Source: Thermodesulforhabdaceae bacterium (GTDB taxonomy: Bacteria; Desulfobacterota; Syntrophobacteria; Syntrophobacterales; Thermodesulforhabdaceae). From it: a DNA stretch of 64,000 nt. The stretch spans positions 186,001-250,000 of the forward strand of contig JBBFKT010000001.1 of assembly GCA_037482015.1 (NCBI GenBank), in the 5' to 3' direction. Position numbers and translations under genes: made by a program. This document shows, one piece after another, positions 8,938 through 17,640 of this stretch. How positions within the stretch are numbered: position 1 is the stretch's first letter; each line of letters begins with the position of its first letter. The notes beneath the pieces were generated by a model, which was given only the letters and a program-made list of their open reading frames with translations, was not told where the DNA came from and searched no databases.

Positions 8938-9677
8938 AAAAGATTGTCGATAGGATCCTGCTCGTGGAAAGTTAGGGAGACGAAACCTGCTTCTCTCGCG
9001 ATGCTGTTAAGTTCTTCCTCTGTGATAGCGCCACCGATGCACCATACCCAGCTGGACTGCTCTGAAGATATTTCATGGGGAAGTTCCTTATAAGCAAACA
9101 GGTCGGAGATAAGAAGAATTCCGCCTGGTTTTAATACTCGAGCTACTTCTCCAAGCAGTTTTTCTTTCTCCGTGCAAATGTTGAATACTCCGTTCATCAT
9201 CACAACATCGAAAGTTTTCAACCTGAAGGGAATGGAAGATGCATTTGCGCAGATCCAGAAAAATTTTGCTTCTGCATCATGAAGCGATTCAGTTGTTTCG
9301 ATCCATTGCTTGGACTGAACGAGTGAAGAAAAAGCGATGTCGATGTTTATAACTACAAAGCTTTTGTCTAAATGAAGTGCCCCAAGATAGAATCCGTTTA
9401 GTCCAACCCCACTTCCGAGATCCAGGATTTTAGCTTCCGGAGAGATTGAAAGGTATTTTAAGGGACATCCGCAGGGATAAGCCAGATCCCATGGGAAGTC
9501 CCACAGCTTGCAAAGAATATCCTCTCGATACCCAAGTCTAACTAGTCGGGATATGCCCCCTATAGACACCGATGGCTTTATCCTGCCGCTATAAAGCTCT
9601 TCGTAAAACATTTTGGCCGATAAAGGGTTGATAGCTTTTTCCATGACATTTATAAGTGGTCTATTGAGAAATAGCAA
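8901..9677 (-). CDS. SAM-dependent class I methyltransferase
   Basis: 258-residue Rossmann-fold methyltransferase. Motif I is ILDLGSGVGLNGFYLG (about 83-98), motif II gives an acidic residue at VVINID, and the post-motif FDVVMMNGVFN plus RVLKPGGILLISD complete the fold. The N-terminal ~60 residues and the PCGCP segment recall arsenite/UbiE-type enzymes, but the three Cys of ArsM are not clearly present, so the substrate is open. It may start at the second Met (residue 12). Its 3' end overlaps the convergent ferredoxin gene. Confidence 0.8.
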   Translation of the reverse strand: MLFLNRPLINVMEKAINPLSAKMFYEELYSGRIKPSVSIGGISRLVRLGYREDILCKLWDFPWDLAYPCGCPLKYLSISPEAKILDLGSGVGLNGFYLGALHLDKSFVVINIDIAFSSLVQSKQWIETTESLHDAEAKFFWICANASSIPFRLKTFDVVMMNGVFNICTEKEKLLGEVARVLKPGGILLISDLFAYKELPHEISSEQSSWVWCIGGAITEEELNSIAREAGFVSLTFHEQDPIDNLFYRATCSLQLDV

Positions 9678-9743
9678 AAAACCCCTATTGCCCTAGCTTG
9701 GACAGAAAGATCTAAAAGATTTAATCTTTAACCGTTTAGGATC

Positions 9744-9950
9744 TTATTTTCTGTTATTCCATCGAGAATATTTTTTACGGCGGCGTGGTTTCAAAAAATC
9801 AACTCTAATAAATTCCTTTCCATTTACGAAAGACACATAAAGCGGATAGATGTTAAACTCGCGTTGAACTACCGACTGAATGGTTTTAAGATCGGAAGCT
9901 TTTGTGATGCCGTATTTCTTGTAATCTTCCGTTTTGATGTAAAGAGACAT
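9744..9950 (-). CDS. Small basic hypothetical protein
   Basis: 68-residue unrecognised protein with an alpha/beta-looking core (KTIQSVVQREFNIYPLYVSFVNGKEFIRVDF) and a strongly basic tail (KPRRRKKYSRWNNRK), so nucleic-acid contact is possible. A GAGGTAA element ~11 bases upstream of the ATG gives modest support for translation. It stands alone between the methyltransferase gene and the CRISPR operon promoter region. No function is proposed. Confidence 0.5.
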   Translation of the reverse strand: MSLYIKTEDYKKYGITKASDLKTIQSVVQREFNIYPLYVSFVNGKEFIRVDFLKPRRRKKYSRWNNRK

Positions 9951-10169
9951 ACTCGATAAATTACCTCGTCATATTGGTTTTTGTTATGACTATGTGCCTA
10001 ACCCGTATTTATTTTAGGCATATATTGGCGGCATGTCAAAAGAAAACGGGAATTGGGAAGACTGTGTGCCAGGATAATAATTAATGAGCCCTTGAGAAAC
10101 TTTGAAGTATCTGATGTTGAACCCAAGGCTTTAGCAGAGCCGATTTTTTAAAATTATTTTTTTAAGATT

Positions 10170-10199
10170 TTGAAAATTTCAATTTCGGAACCGTATAAC
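10170..10199 (+). promoter_or_regulatory. Sigma70-like promoter for the cas6-csm operon
   Basis: TTGAAA (10170-10175) and TATAAC (10194-10199) are each one mismatch from consensus, with 18-base spacing, 110 bases before the cas6 start. AT-rich sequence (A/T runs) lies directly upstream. No transcription data support it. Confidence 0.4.
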
Positions 10200-10208
10200 C
10201 ATTATGGT

Positions 10209-10232
10209 GGAGTTATAATGATCGTTAACTCC
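10209..10232. promoter_or_regulatory. Inverted repeat in the cas6 leader
   Basis: GGAGTTA and TAACTCC (7 bp, 10-base spacer) form a perfect inverted repeat just downstream of the putative -10 box, without a T-tract. It could be an operator or a 5' leader hairpin. Its function is unknown. Confidence 0.35.
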
Positions 10233-10309
10233 GGTTCATCCTGTTTTGTTTTAATGTGAAATTAGGCTTTGGTTGTAGATTGGTTTAGCAAACATATTAG
10301 GAGTGGTTT

Positions 10310-11272
10310 ATGGATTCAAAAGCTGAAAATTTTCCAATTCTGCGCCTTGCGATCGAAATAAAGGCCGACACACCCTTGGAAATTCCCCCCTATCCGGGTA
10401 GCACTTTGAGAGGTACTCTGGGAGGTGCCCTTAAAAAGATCTGTTGTATTTCAAAACAGCAAACCTGTGATGATTGTCTTATAAAGTCTTCTTGTATTTA
10501 CGTTTACGTATTTGAAACGCCCATGCTGACTGATTCTTCACTTGGGTTACGATTTCGTCATGCGCCTCATCCCTTTGTGTTAGATGTTCCAGTTGAAGAA
10601 ACAAAGGTCCTACTTAAGCCTGGCGATACCTGGTCCTTTGGTATAACGGTTTTCGGGCAGGCCATAACCTGGTTACCCTATGTTGTTGCTGCTGTTGAGA
10701 AAATGGGGCAGTTAGGTATCGGCAGAGGTCGAGGAAAATTCCAGGTTAACGAAATATGGTCTATTGATGAAAATGGCAAAACCACTGAATTGATATACAG
10801 CGATGGAACCTTTAAATTTCCAGAAAAAGTTCTGAATCTACAGGATCTGGGTAAAGGTAAGCAAAAGCTAGGAAACGGTAGATTTAGATTGACTTTTATG
10901 ACTCCGCTTAGACTTCAATTCAGAGGTGAACTGGTTAATGTTCCGGAATTTCACATATTGGTGGGAAATCTTTTGCAGCGTATAAGCCTTGTAGTCAAAG
11001 TGCATTCAGATATGGAGTTTCCCGATTTATCTAAAGAGTTCATCCCTATCGCTCGAGAAGTGAAAATTGTTGAAAACAATACCTCCTGGTATGACTGGAG
11101 GCGTTATTCTCACAGGCAAGGTAAAAAGATGCCTTTTGGCGGCATTATAGGTAGTGTCATTTATGAAGGCGATCCTTCCCTGTTTGAACCTTACCTGTCA
11201 GCTGGCACAATTTTCCATGTAGGGAAAAACACAGGCTTTGGCTTAGGCCGCTACGAATGGGAGTATGTCTGA
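10310..11272 (+). CDS. cas6: CRISPR precrRNA-processing endoribonuclease Cas6 (RAMP superfamily)
   Basis: 320-residue RAMP protein expected to cut CRISPR transcripts within repeats. The N-terminal half has STLRGTLGGALKKICC, a Cys-rich insertion (C in TCDDCLIKSSC) and MGQLGIGRGRGKF. The C-terminal half ends in the Gly-rich loop GTIFHVGKNTGFGLGRYEWE typical of Cas6. A second RAMP-like motif PFGGIIGSVIYEG precedes it. AGGAG sits just before the ATG. It is first in the operon, and its TGA overlaps the ATG of cas10 (TGATG), indicating coupled translation. No repeat array to process is in the window. Confidence 0.85.
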   Translation: MDSKAENFPILRLAIEIKADTPLEIPPYPGSTLRGTLGGALKKICCISKQQTCDDCLIKSSCIYVYVFETPMLTDSSLGLRFRHAPHPFVLDVPVEETKVLLKPGDTWSFGITVFGQAITWLPYVVAAVEKMGQLGIGRGRGKFQVNEIWSIDENGKTTELIYSDGTFKFPEKVLNLQDLGKGKQKLGNGRFRLTFMTPLRLQFRGELVNVPEFHILVGNLLQRISLVVKVHSDMEFPDLSKEFIPIAREVKIVENNTSWYDWRRYSHRQGKKMPFGGIIGSVIYEGDPSLFEPYLSAGTIFHVGKNTGFGLGRYEWEYV

Positions 11273-13767
11273 TGGGAAAAGAACAAATTCTCAGTGAAAG
11301 AACTAAATACTGCCTCATGGCTTTATTACATAACCTCTGGCAGTTTCGTGTAAGAGCTTTTCCTGAAGAAAAGGAAAAGCATGAAAATTTGGCATGGCAA
11401 TGGCTAAGGAAATACTACGATGAAGCTCTATTGAGAACCTTTTTTCAGCCTGAATCAGATAAGAATTTAAGGCACTTAAATGTTCATGCGATTTTTCTTG
11501 AAGCCATAAGATGTGTTGGTTCAGTTTCGCATGAAGATGTGAATAATGATGCCCTGGATGCTGAATTGCGGCTCTTAAATCCGTTCAGCCGGGTTCGTAA
11601 TCCTCAAGAACTCGACCCGTCCACCTTTCCCGATGCGACATATTTGCCCCTTCCAGTTATTCAAGACGGAGTTTTGAAGTTTGGCTGGCATGTGCCGGCG
11701 AAGGATAAAATAGGAAATAAAACCGAAGATTATCGTAAACTGTGGAGCTCTTTTGAGGATGAGCTGGAACACTTAAAAAATAGAGATCTTATTATGAACG
11801 TCGATGCGGTTTTGCATCTGCTTGATAAATACACTAGTTGCATACCTTCGAGTGGCACAATTGGCGTCATAGGAAGGGCTGATCAAGAAAAGATTGTCGA
11901 TATATCTTTATTTGATAATGCTCGGACTACCGCTGCCATTATGCTTTGCCTACTTGATTATTATTCTGAAAAGTATGGCGAAGATTTTAATAATAAGCCT
12001 CTCGATAGCGAAATTATAAGCGACGAAAATCAAGTCAAAGATATAGAGAAGCCTTTTCTTCTTGTTGGCGGTGACATCTCCGGTGTTCAGCGTTTCATAT
12101 ATACAATAACGTCTAAAGGAGCGCTGAAATCACTCAAAGGTCGATCCTTCTTTTTGGAACTTCTTCTTGAACATACCGTTGACCAACTTCTCGAAAAACT
12201 TGAGCTGTTCAGGTGTAATGTTGTTTTCACAGGAGGAGGTCATTTTTATCTGATTTGCCCGAATACAAAAAAAGCTCGTTCTGGAATTGAAGATGTTGCA
12301 GGGGATATTAACGATTTCTTGCGCAAAAATTTCGCTGCATCTCTGGAATTGTTCATTTGTTACGAACCTTTTAGCAAAGCTGAGTTAAAAAACGTTTCCC
12401 CGATTTGGCGCCGACTTTCTGAAAAACTTGAAGCAGTAAAAAAGAGACCCTGGGAGAAATATCTGGATCACTTTTTCTCTGCGCCTGAAGAGCCTCACCC
12501 GGATTGCTATACTGCAAAGTGCGATGTTTGCGGACGTGAAGATGTGCCTCTAATGAGTTTGAAGGAGGGAGTGATTGAAGAAGTTAAGGTTTGTAAAGGA
12601 TGCAAAGAACAGTTCTTGCTCGGAGAAAAGTTACATAAGGCATCACGTTCTAGAGGCAAACCAGTGATTTACCGCTGGGATAGTGAAGTCTCCGTTTATG
12701 ATTTGCAAATAGGTAACAGTTTCTACAAAATATCGGGAGATTACAGCGACGATGTTGGATCAAGCGCTTCAGTAGTTTATCACCTGAACGAATGGGATCT
12801 AAATGCTTTTCGCCATAATAAAAGCCGTCCCTTGTTAGCAGGAATTTACATTCCCCCTGATGAAAATATTACTGACCTGGAAACTATGGTTGACAAAAGT
12901 TACGGGATGGAACGCCTGGGCGTCCTCCGTATGGACGTGGATTATCTTGGAAGGATTTTCTCCAGATCTGTTCCTGAAAATGAAAGGAATTTTAGTCTTA
13001 TGGCGACACTTTCTTATAGACTCAGTCTGTTTTTCAAATACCACCTCAATGGAATACTTTCGGGTCGAGACAACTATCCTCCCAAAACGGTTCTTTTTCC
13101 TCGATCGGCTTCTTCCTGCCCGCATAGACTCGTTTCAATAGTTTACTCCGGTGGAGATGACCTTTTCCTTATAGGGCACTGGCTTGATGTGCTGGAAGCT
13201 GCCCTTGATGTCCAGAAAGCTTTCAGGGATTTCACTGCGAATCCCTTTATAACGCTTTCCGGCGGCTTTGTTTTTGGTTATTCCCATGATCCTGTTTATC
13301 GGCTTGCGGAACTGGCTGGGCGAGCTGAAGGAGAGGCAAAATCCGGCAGAAAAAATGGACAGGAAGATACTCGCAAATCTATTGCCATAACAGAAAACCA
13401 CGTTTTCCCCTGGAAGTCTCCCAAGGGTGGCGACGTTGAAGCTCTTCAGCAGATTATTTCATATCTTAGTCCCTTTATGAAGCCTGGTTCATCCGGCCGT
13501 AGTATGAGTCTTGTTGAGGGTGGACTTTCAATGGGATTTCTTTACCGTCTTCTGGATCTCATGAGAAGATGGCGCAATCTAAATAAATGGATACACCCAA
13601 AACTTGCCTATTTATTCGGTCGCACCAGAGTATCAGAAGATTTGAAAGGACACTTAAAGAACTTACAGGATTACGTTTTTTCAACAAAGATAGGAAACGG
13701 GGAGCATGTTGAGGTAGGACTGATGCTCTGTATTATGATGATTAGAAGGAGGAGTGATGAGCCATGA
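11272..13767 (+). CDS. csm1: Type III-A CRISPR Cas10/Csm1, GGDD-type palm, HD motif altered
   Basis: Large signature subunit of the Csm complex. Starting at the ATG that overlaps the cas6 stop (11272; an in-frame ORF runs 15 bases further up), it is 831 residues. Order: HD-like domain at the N terminus, first palm (LVGGDISGVQRFIYTITSKGALKSLKGRSFFLE), zinc ribbon with C417, C420 and a later CKGC, then a second palm with MDVDYLG and GGDD at 627-630. GGDD indicates synthesis of cyclic oligoadenylate on target RNA binding. The expected LLHD of the ssDNase is LLHN (H20, N21), so DNA cleavage is probably lost. Confidence 0.93.
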   Translation: MGKEQILSERTKYCLMALLHNLWQFRVRAFPEEKEKHENLAWQWLRKYYDEALLRTFFQPESDKNLRHLNVHAIFLEAIRCVGSVSHEDVNNDALDAELRLLNPFSRVRNPQELDPSTFPDATYLPLPVIQDGVLKFGWHVPAKDKIGNKTEDYRKLWSSFEDELEHLKNRDLIMNVDAVLHLLDKYTSCIPSSGTIGVIGRADQEKIVDISLFDNARTTAAIMLCLLDYYSEKYGEDFNNKPLDSEIISDENQVKDIEKPFLLVGGDISGVQRFIYTITSKGALKSLKGRSFFLELLLEHTVDQLLEKLELFRCNVVFTGGGHFYLICPNTKKARSGIEDVAGDINDFLRKNFAASLELFICYEPFSKAELKNVSPIWRRLSEKLEAVKKRPWEKYLDHFFSAPEEPHPDCYTAKCDVCGREDVPLMSLKEGVIEEVKVCKGCKEQFLLGEKLHKASRSRGKPVIYRWDSEVSVYDLQIGNSFYKISGDYSDDVGSSASVVYHLNEWDLNAFRHNKSRPLLAGIYIPPDENITDLETMVDKSYGMERLGVLRMDVDYLGRIFSRSVPENERNFSLMATLSYRLSLFFKYHLNGILSGRDNYPPKTVLFPRSASSCPHRLVSIVYSGGDDLFLIGHWLDVLEAALDVQKAFRDFTANPFITLSGGFVFGYSHDPVYRLAELAGRAEGEAKSGRKNGQEDTRKSIAITENHVFPWKSPKGGDVEALQQIISYLSPFMKPGSSGRSMSLVEGGLSMGFLYRLLDLMRRWRNLNKWIHPKLAYLFGRTRVSEDLKGHLKNLQDYVFSTKIGNGEHVEVGLMLCIMMIRRRSDEP

Positions 13768-14171
13768 ATAGCCCTCATAATGAGGATTTTTCGGGATTCA
13801 TCAATGAAGTTAAAGACTTATCAAAACTTAAAATCGAGAGACTGGTAGAAATTGCGGAAGAGGTAGGCAGAAGAATAAAAGAGAATGTTAGCGTTAATCA
13901 AATCAGGCGTTTTCTTGATGGAGCGAGGAAAATAGAGAGTTCCATAAGGAGGGGTGAAGATAAGGAGTGGGAGAAGATAAAAGCTGAAATTGTGCTCCTG
14001 AGGCCAAAGCTTGCTTACGCTGCGGGAAGGCATAATCAGGTAAAACCATTAGCAAAACTCCTGGATGCCGCTGTGAAATCTGCAGCGAATAGTAAAGAAA
14101 ACTTCTTCATATTTCTTAGGTTTGTTGAGTCTATATTTGCTTACCACAAGTTCTACGGAGGTAAGGACTAA
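13764..14171 (+). CDS. csm2: CRISPR type III-A small subunit Csm2
   Basis: 135-residue all-helical small subunit that lines the target-RNA groove of the Csm complex. The C-terminal half has the family pattern LLRPKLAYAAGRH...PLAKLLDAAVKSA...FFIFLRFVESIFAYHKFYGG. It overlaps cas10 by ATGA at its start and csm3 at its end (TAATG), so it lies within one translationally coupled operon. Confidence 0.9.
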   Translation: MNSPHNEDFSGFINEVKDLSKLKIERLVEIAEEVGRRIKENVSVNQIRRFLDGARKIESSIRRGEDKEWEKIKAEIVLLRPKLAYAAGRHNQVKPLAKLLDAAVKSAANSKENFFIFLRFVESIFAYHKFYGGKD

Positions 14172-14991
14172 TGGAACAGGTCAAATCTTCTAGAAAGATT
14201 CTGGGAAAAGTGGCCATAGAGGGCACTATTAGATGCATAACAGGTCTTCATATAGGTGCGTCAAAAGAAAACCTTGAAATAGGAACTGTAGATGGTCCTG
14301 TTGTCAGAGATCCAATAACAAAGGAGCCGTATATTCCCGGGTCTTCTCTCAAAGGAAAACTCCGAAGCCTGCTTGAAAAAGCATCTCCTGATTTATTACC
14401 AAACCGGGACGGTGGCTCTGGAATAAGTCGTCATGAATGTGATGGATGGGAAAGTGGAAGTCAGAAAAACAAGAACTATGGAAAAACATTTGAGTACCCC
14501 GGCGCTCTCCATTGTCCCGTATGTCGTATTTTCGGATCTTCTGGCACTAAAAATTATCTTCACGCCTTAAAGTTAGGGATGCCAAGCTTACCAAAGATTC
14601 CCGCAAATTGCTTGAAGATATAGATACAGGTCTTCTTTTTACTGAATGGAAATTTGAAAATAGCATAGACCGTGTTACTTCTGCAGCAAATCCAAGAAAC
14701 CTTGAACGCGTTCCTGCAGGATCTGAGTTTGAATTTCAAATGATTTACGATGTTGAGGATCTTGAGCAGATGAAGCAAGATCTAAAGAATCTTCAATTCG
14801 CTATGCGACTTCTTGAGGACGATACGCTAGGCGGGCATGGATCAAGAGGTTATGGTCATATTAAGTTCAACATCAGGAAGATTGAGGCTCGCCGCCTTGA
14901 GTTTTATCGTCAGGCTGGAAACGGAGTTAAATCATTCAACAGTCTTAACGAACAGGAACTGGACCATATAGCCCAATTTTTCGGGGAGTAA
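14171..14991 (+). CDS. csm3: CRISPR type III-A backbone RAMP Csm3, interrupted by a -1 frameshift
   Basis: Csm3 forms the multi-copy backbone and cuts target RNA. Two overlapping frames encode it. The first (14171-14623) carries GLHIGASKENLEIGTVDGPVVRDP with the presumed catalytic Asp (D41), IPGSSLKGKLRSLLE and CPVCRIFGSS. The second, ending at 14991, carries SRLKVRDAKLTKDSRKLLEDID, TEWKFENSIDRVTSAANPR and TLGGHGSRGYGHI. Joining them needs a -1 shift. Adding one A to the A5 run at 14549-14553 gives an uninterrupted ~273-residue Csm3. The downstream part has no ATG or ribosome site of its own. Confidence 0.85.
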
Positions 14992-14994
14992 GCA

Positions 14995-16035
14995 ATGAAG
15001 GCTTTCTTTTACCGTCTTAAATTTCCCTGGGGAGTCCATTTTGGGCAACATGGTATAGGTCTTGAGGAAAGTTCAATTGTTCTCAGTTCCGATTCTCTCA
15101 CTTCAGCTCTCGTTAATGCCTGTGCCGTTATTGGTAAAGCAGATGAAATTATAAATGCTCTTTCCAGCAATCCACCAGTTCTTACACTGAGTAGCCTTTT
15201 CCCCTATGGACCTGTTTTCGAAAATGGTCGTGCCAGGCAAGCTTATGCTTTTCCGAAACCTTTGGACAACCCCCCGCTGTCTGAAGATGCCCGGGAATAT
15301 CTTAGATCTAGCGGTAAAGATATAAAAAAGCTACGGTATATCGAGAGCAAAGACCTCATTATGTGGCTGGGGAAAGAACCTCTTTCTGCAAAAGATCTCA
15401 GCAACATTAAGAATAGAGGGATGGCATTAGCAAAACCTTATAATGCCGATGATAGGTCAGGCTGGTATGTAATAGAATTAAGACCCCGCGTGGCTTTAGA
15501 TCGCGATACCTGCAACAGTTCCATATGGTATTGCAGTATTGTGAGGTTTGTGGAAAGTGCAGGACTTTTCGGACTGGTAACTGTGGAAGATGATAAGCAC
15601 TTAAAGTTTCTGGAAAATGCCTTCATTTTGCTTGGTGAAATGGGCTTGGGAGGCGAAAGAACATACGGTATCGGTTCTTTCGAATTTCAGGGATTCGAGC
15701 CATTAGAAAATCTGTTACCTGAATTTACCACCCTTTTTTCTGATAGATACCTTCTACTTTCACGCTATTTTCCTCGAAAAGACGAAATAACAACACTTTC
15801 GGAACAGTTGCTTGCCTGGACTATAGAAGAAAATCGGGGATTCGTTTCTTCTGGTCGGTATGGAACTACCCTTAAACGGAAACGACTGTTTCTTTTTGCT
15901 GAAGGAACCGTTTCTCGGAAGCCTTTCCAGGGTTGCCTGGTTGATGTCACTCCGCAGATAGGCCCTTCAATGGGACTTGATCATAAAGTCTTCAGAAGCG
16001 GGCTGGGCTTTTGGTTTCCTTTGCCACGTTTATAA
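14995..16035 (+). CDS. csm4: CRISPR type III-A RAMP protein Csm4
   Basis: 346-residue RAMP that binds the crRNA 5' handle and contacts Cas10. It shows the Csm4 pattern: N-terminal ferredoxin-like strand KAFFYRLKFPWGVHFG, SSDSLTSALVNACAVIG, LSSLFPYGP followed by AYAFPKPL, the central Gly-rich loop LGEMGLGGERTYGIGSFEF, and a C-terminal GLGFWFPLP. The start codon is 3 bases after the csm3 stop with GGGGAG upstream. The frame is intact throughout. Confidence 0.9.
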   Translation: MKAFFYRLKFPWGVHFGQHGIGLEESSIVLSSDSLTSALVNACAVIGKADEIINALSSNPPVLTLSSLFPYGPVFENGRARQAYAFPKPLDNPPLSEDAREYLRSSGKDIKKLRYIESKDLIMWLGKEPLSAKDLSNIKNRGMALAKPYNADDRSGWYVIELRPRVALDRDTCNSSIWYCSIVRFVESAGLFGLVTVEDDKHLKFLENAFILLGEMGLGGERTYGIGSFEFQGFEPLENLLPEFTTLFSDRYLLLSRYFPRKDEITTLSEQLLAWTIEENRGFVSSGRYGTTLKRKRLFLFAEGTVSRKPFQGCLVDVTPQIGPSMGLDHKVFRSGLGFWFPLPRL

Positions 16036-16049
16036 AGACGAGGAAAACT

Positions 16050-17615
16050 ATGAAACCGAGCGAGTGTTTCGAAGTTGCCAGAATTAGACTAACTGTTATT
16101 ACTCCTGTTTTTATAGGTTCTCGCTTAGGCATCCTGTATCCCATGGAATTCTTTTTTTATCAGAACCAGGTTTACGTCGTTAATGAAGAGAAACTGGGAA
16201 GATTTCTAATAGAAAAAAATCTTATGGATAAGTTTATTAATGAGGCGTTTTCGGGGAATTTGAGGCGAGATGGGATCTTGCAGTTTATTCAGAAAAATAC
16301 AGGTGGAAGTAATCTGCCGAACCTCATGTCTTTGTCTTCCTACTCTGTTCCCGGAGGCAGTGCAAAGATGGGAGAATTTCGTCCCTTTATCAGGGACGGA
16401 TTAAATAGGATTTACATTCCTGGAACGTCCATAAAAGGTGTTATGAGAACTGCAGTTTTATATAACGTTGTCAAAAATAACATTGGATCATGGGAAAAAA
16501 AGATTGATGAGCAAATCAAAGAAGCTCGCAACCGGGAAAGAGGAAAGACCTTTTCCAGTGAAATGCAGAAGAGTTTTTTACAATCTTTTACCCTTGCTGG
16601 CTCGCCGGTAAATGATCAAAATAAAGACATTCTTAGATGCCTTATTGTTCGGGATGCTTATCCAATAGGAAAGCCAGAAGTTAAAGTTATTCCCATCAGG
16701 GTTCTCTGTAAGAGGAAAGAAGGGAATTTTTACTGGAGCACTGGTTCTTCACGAAATGGCGAGATTGTCATCTGGGTTGAGGCAGTAGTGGGCGGGATCT
16801 TTGAAACCGAAATTGTCTGGGATTACGCACTTTACCAGAAATTTTCTGAAAAAAATAGAACTTTGCCAGTAACATGTATAAAAGATGTGCTCAAGTGCGT
16901 GTCTCAAATGCAAACAGATGTTATGAAGCATGAAATTGAGTTCTTTAAAGTCAAAAAAAGCAGCGACATTGCCGATAGTGCCGCAAGTTCTTTAAGGAAC
17001 TGGTATCAAAATGCCCTGAATGGATCTTGGTTAAGAATTGGCTATGGCTCTGGCATGCTTTCAACAACGGTGGATTTACTCTGGAATGAGAGTCTGCGTC
17101 AGAAAATTAGAAACATTTGTGGTAAAGACCGAAGGGATGATCCTGCTCCCAAAAGCAGAAGAGTATGGCAAAGAAATGATGTTCAATGTTTTCCTGTGGG
17201 ATGGATGAAGCTGGAAGTTTCTTATGGTAAATCCGGTGAAAATTGGGAGATTGTCGAACCACCGGTGAAAGTTGAATTACCGCCTGGTGAAAGTGGTGAT
17301 AGTATCCAGAAACAGATTTCTGAAGATTCGGCCAGAGGAATTACAGCAAGTCTAAAGATTTCTTCTCGTGAATTGATTTCGGCTCAAACAAGCTCAAAAC
17401 CGGTTCAGAAGGGACAAACGCGACAGGGAATTTTAATTCGCGAGGGAGATAAATGGGTGGCAAGATTTGAAGGGGATGATAGGCTGGCTGAGATTGAAAA
17501 CCAGGGTAAAATTCCAGATGCGGCAAAATCAGAGAGTGTGGCTGAATTTTATATAGTAGCTCAAAGCAAGCAAAAGGGAATAATTGCAAGGTTTCAAAAG
17601 TTAATAAACAAATAA
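16050..17615 (+). CDS. csm5: CRISPR type III-A RAMP protein Csm5, with long C-terminal extension
   Basis: RAMP at the crRNA 3' end of the Csm complex. The ATG at 16050 is preferred because GAGG lies 6-7 bases before it; the frame is open back to 16011 inside csm4. It is 521 residues, long for Csm5. RAMP features are RIRLTVITPVFIGSRLG, RPFIRDGLNRIYIPGTSIKGVMRTAVLYN and WLRIGYGSGMLSTTVD. From about residue 440 a linker rich in Ser/Gln leads to a compact ~65-residue tail (RQGILIREGDKWVARFEG...IIARFQKLI) that looks like a small beta-barrel, perhaps OB-like. It is the last gene of the operon. Confidence 0.88.
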   Translation: MKPSECFEVARIRLTVITPVFIGSRLGILYPMEFFFYQNQVYVVNEEKLGRFLIEKNLMDKFINEAFSGNLRRDGILQFIQKNTGGSNLPNLMSLSSYSVPGGSAKMGEFRPFIRDGLNRIYIPGTSIKGVMRTAVLYNVVKNNIGSWEKKIDEQIKEARNRERGKTFSSEMQKSFLQSFTLAGSPVNDQNKDILRCLIVRDAYPIGKPEVKVIPIRVLCKRKEGNFYWSTGSSRNGEIVIWVEAVVGGIFETEIVWDYALYQKFSEKNRTLPVTCIKDVLKCVSQMQTDVMKHEIEFFKVKKSSDIADSAASSLRNWYQNALNGSWLRIGYGSGMLSTTVDLLWNESLRQKIRNICGKDRRDDPAPKSRRVWQRNDVQCFPVGWMKLEVSYGKSGENWEIVEPPVKVELPPGESGDSIQKQISEDSARGITASLKISSRELISAQTSSKPVQKGQTRQGILIREGDKWVARFEGDDRLAEIENQGKIPDAAKSESVAEFYIVAQSKQKGIIARFQKLINK

Positions 17616-17640
17616 TCTTAATGCTTGCAGATTACCTGGG

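Larger units (their letters stand above)
9951..10309. other. Upstream region of the CRISPR type III-A operon
   Basis: This 359-base gap is AT-rich and divergent between the small basic gene and cas6. It holds a sigma70-like promoter (10170-10199) and a small hairpin (10209-10232). No CRISPR-type direct repeats are visible. Confidence 0.55.

Noticed and set aside
9951-10309. Possible CRISPR array or leader next to cas6
   Set aside because: No 25-40 base direct repeats with regular spacing are present here or after csm5. Only a promoter-like pair and a small hairpin are visible.
14541-14623. Programmed -1 ribosomal frameshifting in csm3 as the main explanation
   Set aside because: The zero-frame context is T AAA AAT, which lets only the second tRNA re-pair well, and no downstream stimulatory stem is obvious. 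An indel is simpler.
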